Origin: Clostridiaceae bacterium
GTDB taxonomy: Bacteria > Bacillota > Clostridia > Acetivibrionales > DUMB01
DNA length: 64,000 bases
Assembly (NCBI GenBank): GCA_012840085.1
Contig: DUMB01000081.1
Coordinates: 1-64,000, forward strand
Direction of reading: 5' to 3'
A program made the position numbers and the translations under genes. A model generated the notes under the pieces. That model did not search any database, was not told where the DNA came from, and saw only the letters and a list, made by a program, of their open reading frames with translations. Below, one piece after another: positions 33,023 through 41,631 of the stretch. Positions within the stretch are counted from its first letter, which is position 1. The number at the start of each line of letters is the position of its first letter.

Positions 33023-34851
33023 TTTACTCCTTCCTCCTTGCAAATTCTTGCAGGAATCTTGATTTTAACACTTGTGCCCACATCTTCTTCACTTTCTATA
33101 CTTAAGCTTGCTTCATTATTGTAATAAATTTTAAGCCTTACAAATACATTCTTAAGCCCGATGCTTGGCGATTTATCAGAATAGAAACCGCTTTCGGTAT
33201 TATTTAATTCCTCAATAATCCTGTTAAGCTTATCCGGTGGTATGCCCTTACCGTTATCGGAAATGTCAAAGAATATATAATCTTCGTCTTTCCAGCAGGA
33301 TATGTAAATAATATCCGTACCCTCTTTATCATTGAATCCATGAATTATTGCGTTTTCTACAACCGGTTGCAGCGTTAACTTTAAAATTGAATATTCTTTT
33401 ACATAGTGAGGTATATCAATATAATACTGCAGTTTATCTCCAAACCTCATTTTCTGTATTGACAGATAGTTCATCACATGTTCACATTCATCATTGATTG
33501 TCACAATATTCTCATTTGTTTTAATACTATACCTTAACATTTTGCCTAACGACTTTGCCATTATATTGATTTCTTCAATATTGTTCAGTATTGCAATACT
33601 GCTTATGGACTGCAGCACATTATAAAGAAAATGTGGGTTTATCTGAGCCTGAAGTGCCTTCATTTCTGCGTCTTTCTGTCTTATACTTAACTCATACTCC
33701 TTTTGAATGGAATTCTGGAGCTTAGCAAGCAAAGAATTGAAACTTTTGCTTAATATACTGATCTCATCATTTCCCGATTCATCAACTCTTAAATTCATAT
33801 TTCCTATTTCTATTTTATTCATAGCGTCAGAAAGCTTTTCTATTGGATTCGAAATATGCTTTGAGACAAGGAAAGTGACAATAATTGAAATTAAAACAGC
33901 AAAAACACAGATAATCAATACAATTCTGGTAACTAAAGATACATTGGCTGAATATTCGTCAATAGGTATAAAATTGATAACCTTCCAGTCTGAGATTTCA
34001 CTTGTTGTATATACAGCAATGTATGTGTTATTAAACATATTTACTGTCATATGCCCTCTGGAAAGTTTTAATTCCTTTAAAACATCTTCGCTGAGAGTTT
34101 CTGCAGTATGTTTTTCTGAAGAATCATAAACAATTGTGCCGTCAGGGCTTAATATATAGGTAAAAGAATCTTTATAAGGCTTTATATCGGAAGCAATTTT
34201 TCTAAGGTTTGAAAGATCCAGATTAATAAAAAGGGTACCTAAAACGCTATAGTCACTTTCGGTATTTATTACATTTCTCGAAATAGTAAATACTTTCTCG
34301 TTATAGTCAGTTACTTTGAAACCAAGCGGTATATGAGTATGAGTCGGGATTAACAGCCTTTCATTATTCTTATCATTAAGTTCTTCCAATGCCTGATTAA
34401 ACCATTCTGGCATGTCTTCTTTTAAAAAGTCTTTTATATATCCTGCCTCTTTCCTTGTAATAAAAATCAAATAATTGCGCTTATCAACATAAATAATGCT
34501 AAAGATATCCCGCCTGGAATTTATAAGTGAATGCATTACATTCTTGACATTGGTGTATGTATCAATAAAACTATATTCGTCACTAAAATCCTGAGTTGCA
34601 ATATACTTTTGAAAATCTTTGTTGATATATAAGGAGCGAAAGATTTTGTCAACTTCTTCAATTGAAGATTCCAAATTGTTTTTCCCGAGTTCGATAAGCT
34701 TGTTGTTTAAAATAATAGACTCATTCTTTATTATTTCTATGAAACTTGAATAAGTCGTATAAATCACAATAATAAGTATGCTAACTATTAAAAACAGGAA
34801 AACAATAGTCAATTTATATCTGATACGGTGAAAATTTAGTATATTAGGCAT
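33019..34851 (-). CDS. YesM-type sensor histidine kinase
   Basis: A 610-aa membrane sensor. An N-terminal helix (LTIVFLFLIVSILIIVIY) and a second helix near residue 300 enclose an extracellular dCache-like sensor. A HAMP segment follows (SNPIEKLSDAMNKIEIGNMNLRV), then the phospho-accepting His in LQAQINPHFLYNVLQSI and an ATPase domain (VENAIIHGF, DNGKGIPP, SIGLKNVFVRL). It senses an external sugar signal and phosphorylates the response regulator with which it overlaps. The chosen ATG has GGAG eight bases upstream; the ATG at 34869 has none. Confidence 0.94.
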   Translation of the reverse strand: MPNILNFHRIRYKLTIVFLFLIVSILIIVIYTTYSSFIEIIKNESIILNNKLIELGKNNLESSIEEVDKIFRSLYINKDFQKYIATQDFSDEYSFIDTYTNVKNVMHSLINSRRDIFSIIYVDKRNYLIFITRKEAGYIKDFLKEDMPEWFNQALEELNDKNNERLLIPTHTHIPLGFKVTDYNEKVFTISRNVINTESDYSVLGTLFINLDLSNLRKIASDIKPYKDSFTYILSPDGTIVYDSSEKHTAETLSEDVLKELKLSRGHMTVNMFNNTYIAVYTTSEISDWKVINFIPIDEYSANVSLVTRIVLIICVFAVLISIIVTFLVSKHISNPIEKLSDAMNKIEIGNMNLRVDESGNDEISILSKSFNSLLAKLQNSIQKEYELSIRQKDAEMKALQAQINPHFLYNVLQSISSIAILNNIEEINIMAKSLGKMLRYSIKTNENIVTINDECEHVMNYLSIQKMRFGDKLQYYIDIPHYVKEYSILKLTLQPVVENAIIHGFNDKEGTDIIYISCWKDEDYIFFDISDNGKGIPPDKLNRIIEELNNTESGFYSDKSPSIGLKNVFVRLKIYYNNEASLSIESEEDVGTSVKIKIPARICKEEGVK

Positions 34852-34904
34852 TTTAGCAGCTCCAACCATAAAATTTTCTCATTATTTAGTCCTGACATAC
34901 ATCA

Positions 34905-35768
34905 TCAAAACTCAAAGAGTCTGATACGGCTTATCTTACCTACTTCTTCCGGTAGTTTTTCTACTATATTTTCTATGAATTCTTTTGAAAGATTCAGTTC
35001 CTCTCTCAGCCTATCATCATATATAAAAGTTGTATGTGTCCCTAATAAATTTTCATAATAATTTGTACTGATAGAATCAGCAAGATGCATTATTTTTACG
35101 TTATTACTGGTTTTGCCGTTTATAAACGGGGTATGATGATACCTTATAATTTCAACAATTTCTTCCGGTAATCCCCATTCTTTACATATCCACATTCCAA
35201 TTTCCGTATGAGTTATTCCATTTAAAATAATTTTTTCTGCTACTATTTGATGTAATCCTTTTTGCAACTGCGTTGAATAAATTTTATCCAATTGCTCCGG
35301 CAAACATATATCCAAAACTGTTGTACCGATGTCGTGTATCAATCCGTAGGTAAAGATTTTCTCCTTATCACTAAGGCCGGTTTCGGCTGCAATCATGTAA
35401 CTTGCAATAGAAGTGCCAATACAATGCTTCCAATATTTAATATGATCGAATGCTTTAGACCTTCCCATCCTGCTTGGCAATAATAATCTGGTAATATATG
35501 CTATAGCAATCATTCTTGTATTTTTAGCACCCAAATACAAAACTGCATCTTTTAAGGAAAGAAATTTACGATTTAGTTTTGTGTTATAGTTTAAGGCTTG
35601 TATCAATGTTGATTCAAGTTCCGGCAGCGAGGATATTTTTTCGATACACTTATCTATATTAAACTCGTAAGGCTCCAACAGCATGTTCAAAGTATTACCA
35701 AATGCCTTTGGAATTTTGGGTAAATAATTTGACTCTTGAATTAATTTTATAATTGGATGGTTCTGCAT
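34905..35768 (-). CDS. HDOD-domain protein
   Basis: A 287-aa protein with one HDOD domain, an HD-related output or signalling domain often found near two-component and chemotaxis genes. LPKIPKAFGNTL, the SLKDAVLYLGAKNTRMIAIAY block, YGLIHDIGTTVLD and ITHTEIGMWICKEWGLPEEIVEIIRYHH are the family marks. The HD pair is kept (HDIG), but most HDOD proteins are not thought to hydrolyse cyclic nucleotides. AAGGGG lies seven bases before the chosen ATG. It sits between the sensor kinase and chemoreceptor genes. Confidence 0.88.
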   Translation of the reverse strand: MQNHPIIKLIQESNYLPKIPKAFGNTLNMLLEPYEFNIDKCIEKISSLPELESTLIQALNYNTKLNRKFLSLKDAVLYLGAKNTRMIAIAYITRLLLPSRMGRSKAFDHIKYWKHCIGTSIASYMIAAETGLSDKEKIFTYGLIHDIGTTVLDICLPEQLDKIYSTQLQKGLHQIVAEKIILNGITHTEIGMWICKEWGLPEEIVEIIRYHHTPFINGKTSNNVKIMHLADSISTNYYENLLGTHTTFIYDDRLREELNLSKEFIENIVEKLPEEVGKISRIRLFEF

Positions 35769-35882
35769 TTGTGGCCCCCTTATTAATTTCGTATTGCAAA
35801 CATAAATTAAATTTTTACTTAATTTATAAGGCAAAAGTCCGGGGGATTCAGCTATTTAGTTAATTCAGTTATTTATGTTAAT

Positions 35883-36063
35883 TTCCTTATACTTTAAACT
35901 TCCCGGTAATTTCTTATGGATTTTGTGCCAAGCCTCCCGGTCCTTCACTGACTTTTATAATTTCCATCACTTTTTATTTACCCATTTTCTACAGTGAAAT
36001 ATTAAGCTTCTCTATAATTTTTATTGTATCTTTCATTGCTTAATCTATCAACATATATTTTTA
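35883..36063 (-). pseudogene. Degenerate, internally deleted copy of the chemoreceptor gene end
   Basis: The sequence mirrors the 3' end of the intact chemoreceptor just upstream. TATACTTTAAAC and TTTTGTGCCAAGC at 35888-35932 match TATACTTTAAAC and TTTTGTGCCAGC at 36318-36362. ATTGTATCTTTCATTGC (36023-36039) matches ATTGCATCTTTCATTGC near 36556. The stretch between the two matches is shorter than in the intact gene. It has stops and frame shifts. Confidence 0.6.
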
Positions 36064-36316
36064 ACCGTAAAGGTTTGCTGCCTGTGCACAGCCTTTTGTA
36101 TTGTCATCCGGCTTACGATTCTTTAACTTTCAAATAAATGTTACCACTTCCGGGCATAGATTCCATACTCTTTTAAATTTTTTATTTATTTCCATATTCT
36201 GTCATAATCCAGCAGTAACCCATCAGCAGGATTTCCAGCGGGTTTATATAATCCGGATCAGTTTCATTGGCACAGGTCTTCGCCATAATTCAGGAGTCTG
36301 AATTTTAATAATTTCT
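36064..36316. other. Intergenic gap, only short unassigned reading frames
   Basis: On the minus strand a 33-codon frame (MAKTCANETDPDYINPLEI..., about 36283 downward) and a shorter one ending KVKES are present. Neither has a convincing ribosome binding site. They may be more debris next to the chemoreceptor tail copy. Confidence 0.3.
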
Positions 36317-38305
36317 CTATACTTTAAACCTGCTGATGATTAACTGTAGGTTTTGTGCCAGCTTGGACAGTTCTTCGCTGGCATTTGAAACCTGCTCAAC
36401 GGAAGCAGCCTGTTCTTCCATGGATGCTGCCAATTCCTCGGTTGCGGCAGAATTTTCTTCCGCTATTGCAGAAAGATTTTGCAATGCTGTAAGGATATCA
36501 TTTTTTGCTTTTTCCATTTCCCGTCCGGAAACATTAAGTTGTTCTACAACTTCAATTGCATCTTTCATTGCCTGCTCTATTAACATATATTTATTCTTAC
36601 TGCTGACTACACTGTCAGTTTGCTCTTTGGTTATGACAGCCACTCTTTTCATTGTTTCAACTGCATCCTTGGCATTATTTTGCAGTTCATTAACTATTTT
36701 ATTGATCTCCTTTGTCAATACTGAAGACTGTTCTGCCAGCTTTCTTATCTCATCAGCAACTACAGCAAAACCTTTTCCTGTTTCCCCTGCTCTTGCTGCT
36801 TCGATAGCTGCGTTAAGTGCCAACAGATTTGTCTGTTCTGCTATGGATGTAATTACATTGCTTGCTTGTCCAATCTTGGTAGAACTTTCATGGGTTTTTA
36901 ATATAACTTCATAAATTTCCCTTGCTGCTTTGTTGCTTTCTTCAGTTATTTCAGTCAAAGAGTCAATTTCCTCCAATCCCTCTTTAACAACTTCGGCCAC
37001 TTTATTTGAAGCAGCGTTTAAATTACTCAAATTCTCCTGGTCTTTTTCAATACTCATACCCAGCAAGGTAGCTTTTGAGAATCCCTCCTGGACATTTTCC
37101 GCCTGGTTGGAAGCGCTTCTTGCTATTTCTCCTACTGTTTTTGACACTTCTTCTGCAGAAGAGGCAGATTGCTGCATGGATGCGGTTAATTCCCCGGAAG
37201 CAGTTACTATCTGTTCTGAAGAACTTTCTATTTCCCGAATGATATTTCTAAGATTGATTGTTATGGTTTGTATTGATTCTGCCAGCAGGCCGGTTTCGTC
37301 ATTTTTCTTGAGATATTTTTCCGGAACGTCTTGCGTAATATCCAGAGAAGCTATTTTCTTAGAATGTTTTGCCGTTTCAATAATAGGTTTTGCGATTGAA
37401 TTGCCAAAGGAATATACCAGAATAATACTCAATAAGAAAGTAATAACACCAACCATGACTATGTATTTTTGCAGCACCGGAATTGCTGATAAAACTTCAT
37501 TTCTGCTTGCGGTAATAACCACTATCCAGTCAGTTCCTTCTATAGGCGTATATGCGCTATATAAATCATTTCCCCGGAAGGAGTAATTGCTCACTCCGGT
37601 TCTTTCTTTCAAAATCTTTTCAGATTGCTGCGCTACTGATTTAAGGGTTTCATCATTTTTTACTTCTTCAATGGGGTTCCATTGATTCAGTACTTTGTCT
37701 CTGTCAGGATGGGCAACCACTGTACCTTTGTTATTAATAATATAGCTATACCCTTCATTACCGTAACCAATATCCTGTATAATATCACTCAGAGCATTTC
37801 CATCCCTGCGTCCTATCAGTACACCTACGACTTTGCCGTCCCGACTTATGGGAGCAGCATACATTAGCACAACCTCATTGGTTACTCTGCTGACCAGCAG
37901 ATCGGAGACGTTGCTCTCGCCACCAAATGCTTTTTTTATGTAGTCTCTATCACCTAATTGACCGGTTTCCCCACTTAAATAACGGGCAGTACCGTTAGGC
38001 TCAACAACTGCAATATCAATAAAGTTGGTTTTTTCTAATTGCTTTTGCAGAACAGGCTTTTGCATTTCCCAATTCATGCTTTGAATATCTTCATTTATTG
38101 CTATCATTTCCAGGGACATTTTTTGAGTTTCAATTCTGCTCTGAATTAATTTTGATGCTCCGACGGATATTGAACTTAGTGCTTTTTCTGCTTCTTGTCT
38201 AAGAGAAGTGCTTGCTCTGAGCAGGGAGATAAGACCCAAAGCACTTGACGATAATAGAATTAAGATTGAAAAATTGACTATTAATTTTGTTTTAATACTT
38301 TTCAT
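36317..38305 (-). CDS. Methyl-accepting chemotaxis protein
   Basis: A 662-aa transmembrane chemoreceptor. N-terminal helix ([22 protein letters not shown]), an extracellular double-Cache sensor (about residues 35-270, with SYRG-type [10 protein letters not shown] and [17 protein letters not shown]), a second helix near 280-300 and a HAMP domain. The signalling hairpin has the invariant tip [21 protein letters not shown]. It controls CheA activity in response to a small ligand. It lacks a C-terminal CheR-binding pentapeptide, ending RFKV. GGAG precedes the ATG. Confidence 0.96.
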   Translation of the reverse strand: MKSIKTKLIVNFSILILLSSSALGLISLLRASTSLRQEAEKALSSISVGASKLIQSRIETQKMSLEMIAINEDIQSMNWEMQKPVLQKQLEKTNFIDIAVVEPNGTARYLSGETGQLGDRDYIKKAFGGESNVSDLLVSRVTNEVVLMYAAPISRDGKVVGVLIGRRDGNALSDIIQDIGYGNEGYSYIINNKGTVVAHPDRDKVLNQWNPIEEVKNDETLKSVAQQSEKILKERTGVSNYSFRGNDLYSAYTPIEGTDWIVVITASRNEVLSAIPVLQKYIVMVGVITFLLSIILVYSFGNSIAKPIIETAKHSKKIASLDITQDVPEKYLKKNDETGLLAESIQTITINLRNIIREIESSSEQIVTASGELTASMQQSASSAEEVSKTVGEIARSASNQAENVQEGFSKATLLGMSIEKDQENLSNLNAASNKVAEVVKEGLEEIDSLTEITEESNKAAREIYEVILKTHESSTKIGQASNVITSIAEQTNLLALNAAIEAARAGETGKGFAVVADEIRKLAEQSSVLTKEINKIVNELQNNAKDAVETMKRVAVITKEQTDSVVSSKNKYMLIEQAMKDAIEVVEQLNVSGREMEKAKNDILTALQNLSAIAEENSAATEELAASMEEQAASVEQVSNASEELSKLAQNLQLIISRFKV

Positions 38306-38621
38306 TGTTTACTCCTCTCTTTAGATGCCTATACAGTATCCTGCAATTCATTTGCTGTATCTGTTGTATATTTATTCATACATATCATTGAACTTTTAAA
38401 AATAACTTCTGTACAGCGCCTATAAGGTAATTATTTTACGGTTCTATTATACCCTTTGGCAATAAACTCCACAATATTACAAAATTCGATATTTTCAGAT
38501 AAAATACTCCTGCAATACAAATAAGCACCTTATACGGGTGCTTATCAGTATCATGTTCATATTTGTATTTTTACATTTATTTTTATGATTATGGACCTTC
38601 TTTTACTTTATATGGAGTAAG
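38306..38621. other. Intergenic gap with a terminator-like hairpin
   Basis: No gene. ATAAGCACC (38521-38529) pairs with GGTGCTTAT (38537-38545) across 7 nt and is the best candidate to end the minus-strand transcript that comes from the glycyl radical operon. The T-run after it is weak. Confidence 0.45.
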
Positions 38622-38852
38622 TCATTGCAACGGTACTACCTGGTAGAATAATATCAATCGTGTTGTTTTTTCGTCTGCTTTTTGAAATTCTCCTCCTGTA
38701 ATTCTTTGCAGCCCTGCTTCTTTATCTAAAAGAGTTATGTTTCTCATATCGGTTCCATCAGGATATTTAATAAATTGCCCCTTAAAAGGTTTTTTGGCTG
38801 TAATGCTCAAAATTTCATGGCTTTGAGGTGTCCCTTTATCTGCTTCCTTCAA
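38622..38852 (-). CDS. Short reading frame of unknown identity, possibly a C-terminal fragment
   Basis: Seventy-six codons from a TTG without a ribosome binding site, ending TTRLILFYQVVPLQ. The frame stays open upstream into the end of the ASKHA gene, with no ATG. The composition is protein-like (KKPFKGQFIKYPDGTDMRNI). I do not recognise it. It may be the tail of an older gene whose front was replaced when the glycyl radical operon arrived, or simply a chance frame. Confidence 0.35.
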   Translation of the reverse strand: MKEADKGTPQSHEILSITAKKPFKGQFIKYPDGTDMRNITLLDKEAGLQRITGGEFQKADEKTTRLILFYQVVPLQ

Positions 38853-38875
38853 ATTAAATATTGTGTATTGTATAT

Positions 38876-40711
38876 TTAACTCAGATTTCCGAAATATACT
38901 GCACCGACAGCCTGAGCGAACTGCGCCACCGTATATTCAGGGTTAGCCTTCAACTGCTTCATAAGGGAAGTGTTTGCCATCCCGGAATCTGCAACATCGA
39001 GCACGATACCCTCTCTTATTTCGTTTGCGCCTTCTTTTATCAATTCAAAGCATCTCTTGTTTGCCACAAGTCCACCGAAAAGCACACGCCTTGCTGTTCC
39101 TGGATTGAGAATTTCTTCAGTTTCTATCCAGGTTACAGCTAAAAATGCACCTATGTCTTTCCAGATTCTTTTATTGGCTTCATCGTTTTCTCTCTCAACC
39201 AAATCCATCATATGCTTAAGAAATGGCTTTCTCATATCCTCAGGTTCAGTAGGTACATAATAACCTGTATGCCCATCCACTTCCTTTTCAATCACGAAAC
39301 CTTTATTAAACAGCTCCTGGTAAAGATCCGGCCTCTTTCTCGGAAAATACTTCATTGCAAGCCGGAAAATGCCGCTCTGGCTGCAGTATTTCTGCAGTGT
39401 TCCCGGAAGTTCGGTATTAAAATTGTTTATGCTTCTTAAATCATCGGAAGGATATTGCTTTTCAACAAAGCTTCCAAGGTCAATGATGAAATTGTACACC
39501 TCAAGAGGGATATCCGGAATTATTCCGTCCCCGTTAATCCAGCCGGTTCCCAATTCAGTTCCAAGGGTATGTGCGAATATACCATCAGCAACTAATTCAG
39601 AGGAACCTGCCGCAACATTTTCTACTGCTGCAGTAAAGGCAGCCATTGAACCGTCGTTTATAATATTCACGGACCCGTCTTTCTTGATATACTTACGAAG
39701 TATGTCATTTAAGTTTGTAAGTTTCAAGAAGTCTTTTTCATAATCGATATTGGGGTTATTTCGTATACCCCTTGTCTTATATACTTCGCCTCCGACAATC
39801 TTATTTTTTACAACCACATCAGGAAATGTCAAACCTATCGCATCTATCTCCACATATCTGCCATTAAGAAAAGCTTCTGCTTTTTCTACTGCGTCAAACA
39901 TATAATCATTACTTGCGTTCTTATCCAGTGCCTTATTTATGTCCCTTATTAATTCATTTTTAGCATCAGAGGCAATATTTAGACTTTCAAGTGATACTTT
40001 GGCTCTCATAAGTCTAACTATGAGACAGATTGGTTCTATTAACTGCCTTGTTTCCCTGAATCCGGCAGGAAACCAGTTATATTCCTTACAGCTGTCTATT
40101 TTGCCACCTTTTACTAGAACAGTTTTAATAACTGTTCCTCCCACATCAATTCCGCATATGATCTTTCCGCCAAGGTTTTCCGTAGCCTTTTTGAATATGC
40201 CTAGATCCCGGTTCTTTTCCCTTCCTTCAGTATCGATTTTATTAATTACCGGCATTTCAGAGATGTCCAGGATATTGAATCTGAAACCTGGTGCATCAGC
40301 ACATAGGGCACTCAACATTCGGTCTATTACATTAACAGCCCTGCCATATCCCCGCCTGTCGGAACGCTTGCTGTCTACATAAAATACCTGGTTTAATTCT
40401 GTTGCCAGTTCAGTAAGTGAAGAATTACTCTTGTCTATATAGATATTCATTTCCTTTCCGCCAAGGCTGGAAAGTATATTATATATTTTAGCCCAAACGT
40501 AGCTTTTAACAAAGTTGATTTCTTCGGTGCCAAGGCCATTAAGAATCGGCAGGCATATTTTGAAAAGCCGCTTTTCGTCGTTTTCTAAAAGCGTAAGCAC
40601 ACAATTCATTAGCTGTTTTTCAGTTTCCTCAAGGTTTTCGAAGGCTTCGGAAACAGTGCTTATAAACACCGGTTCTCCCGCTTTGGCGGATTGTAGAAAT
40701 TTCTTTATCAT
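38876..40711 (-). CDS. ASKHA-fold (ROK/BadF-like) protein of the glycyl radical operon
   Basis: A 611-aa protein. The first ~180 residues are unfamiliar. From about residue 188 it shows the phosphate-1 loop of actin-like ATPases and sugar kinases (IICGIDVGGTVIKTVLVKGG), then a phosphate-2-like SVNIINDGSMAAFTAAVEN, then HTLGTELGTGWI and the adenosine-side VLFGGLVANKRCF. It is probably a kinase for the imported compound or an ATPase reactivating a radical enzyme. Its ATG overlaps the stop of the activase by four bases, so it is coupled to the activase. The substrate cannot be told from sequence. Confidence 0.7.
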   Translation of the reverse strand: MIKKFLQSAKAGEPVFISTVSEAFENLEETEKQLMNCVLTLLENDEKRLFKICLPILNGLGTEEINFVKSYVWAKIYNILSSLGGKEMNIYIDKSNSSLTELATELNQVFYVDSKRSDRRGYGRAVNVIDRMLSALCADAPGFRFNILDISEMPVINKIDTEGREKNRDLGIFKKATENLGGKIICGIDVGGTVIKTVLVKGGKIDSCKEYNWFPAGFRETRQLIEPICLIVRLMRAKVSLESLNIASDAKNELIRDINKALDKNASNDYMFDAVEKAEAFLNGRYVEIDAIGLTFPDVVVKNKIVGGEVYKTRGIRNNPNIDYEKDFLKLTNLNDILRKYIKKDGSVNIINDGSMAAFTAAVENVAAGSSELVADGIFAHTLGTELGTGWINGDGIIPDIPLEVYNFIIDLGSFVEKQYPSDDLRSINNFNTELPGTLQKYCSQSGIFRLAMKYFPRKRPDLYQELFNKGFVIEKEVDGHTGYYVPTEPEDMRKPFLKHMMDLVERENDEANKRIWKDIGAFLAVTWIETEEILNPGTARRVLFGGLVANKRCFELIKEGANEIREGIVLDVADSGMANTSLMKQLKANPEYTVAQFAQAVGAVYFGNLS

Positions 40712-41631
40712 TGCTTCACCTTTTTTTCTCTTGCTATTTTTACACCTTTATCTGAAATTATCTGGTACAGCGCATCCAGTTCCGGCTCCGGCAGCGGCTT
40801 TATACCCTTTAGCAGCTCATTGGCTTTTCCCATGAGCCTGTATTTGTTTTCGCCAAGGGGATTATAATTCATGAGTTCTATAGGTATTTTATTATTTACT
40901 TCATAGACAAATGATGCAATTTCACCAATATTCTCTTTTGTTGCAGTAATGCCGGGTACCAGGGGAATCCTCACCAAAATGTTTTCTTTTTTTGAAGCCA
41001 AAAACTCAAAATTTGACTTTATAAGTTCGTTTTCCACACCGGTATATTTCTTATGGTTGGCTGAGTTGAAAACTTTTAAATCAACAATGAACAAGTCCAC
41101 ATAGTCAAAAAATTTTTCAAAGATTTCTTTTTTAGCGTACATACAAGTTTCAATTGCTGTGTGTATGCTATGCTTTTTACACTCCATTAAAATTCCTAAT
41201 GCAAATTCATGCTGAAATAGTGGGTCTCCACCTGAAATGGTTATACCTCCGCCAGACTTATCATAAAATGGCTTATCTTCTAAAAGTACATCTATCACTT
41301 CCCTTTGGGAAACTCTTTTCCCATCAAAGCATAGAGCTGCAGTGGGACATGCCTCTACACAGTTGCCCTCATTAATGCATTTTTCCCTGTCAATCACAAT
41401 ATGAGGGCTTGCACTACCTATAGACAATGCACTGTTTTTACAGGCTGCAACGCACCTATGACAACCTATGCATTTTTTTTCGAAATACCACAGATTGATT
41501 TTGCTGTCAATACCTTCCGGATTATGGCACCAGATACAACTCAAGGGACAACCCTTCAGAAAAACCGTGCTTCTGATTCCTGGTCCGTCATGAATCGCAA
41601 ATTTTTTAATATCTATAATATTCCCATACAT
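40708..41631 (-). CDS. Glycyl radical enzyme activase 1 (radical SAM)
   Basis: A 307-aa radical SAM protein that installs the glycyl radical on the enzyme encoded directly upstream. The SAM cluster is CPLSCIWC (Cys28, 32, 35). A ferredoxin-like insert follows: first site Cys54, 57, 60, 64 (complete), second site Cys85, 91, 95 with Glu88 where the second Cys normally stands (CINEGNC). GGGITISGGDPLFQ is the SAM-binding GGE-like motif. The insert is typical of activases for dehydratase-type glycyl radical enzymes and absent from PflA. Its start overlaps the enzyme's stop. Confidence 0.94.
   Translation of the reverse strand: MYGNIIDIKKFAIHDGPGIRSTVFLKGCPLSCIWCHNPEGIDSKINLWYFEKKCIGCHRCVAACKNSALSIGSASPHIVIDREKCINEGNCVEACPTAALCFDGKRVSQREVIDVLLEDKPFYDKSGGGITISGGDPLFQHEFALGILMECKKHSIHTAIETCMYAKKEIFEKFFDYVDLFIVDLKVFNSANHKKYTGVENELIKSNFEFLASKKENILVRIPLVPGITATKENIGEIASFVYEVNNKIPIELMNYNPLGENKYRLMGKANELLKGIKPLPEPELDALYQIISDKGVKIAREKKVKQ

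Noticed and set aside
36336-37586. Two long plus-strand frames (192 and 218 codons)
   Set aside because: Both are antisense to the chemoreceptor gene; the Ser/Ala-rich content mirrors its coiled coil.
39939-40382. 147-codon plus-strand frame
   Set aside because: Antisense to the ASKHA gene, no start signal, no recognisable motif.
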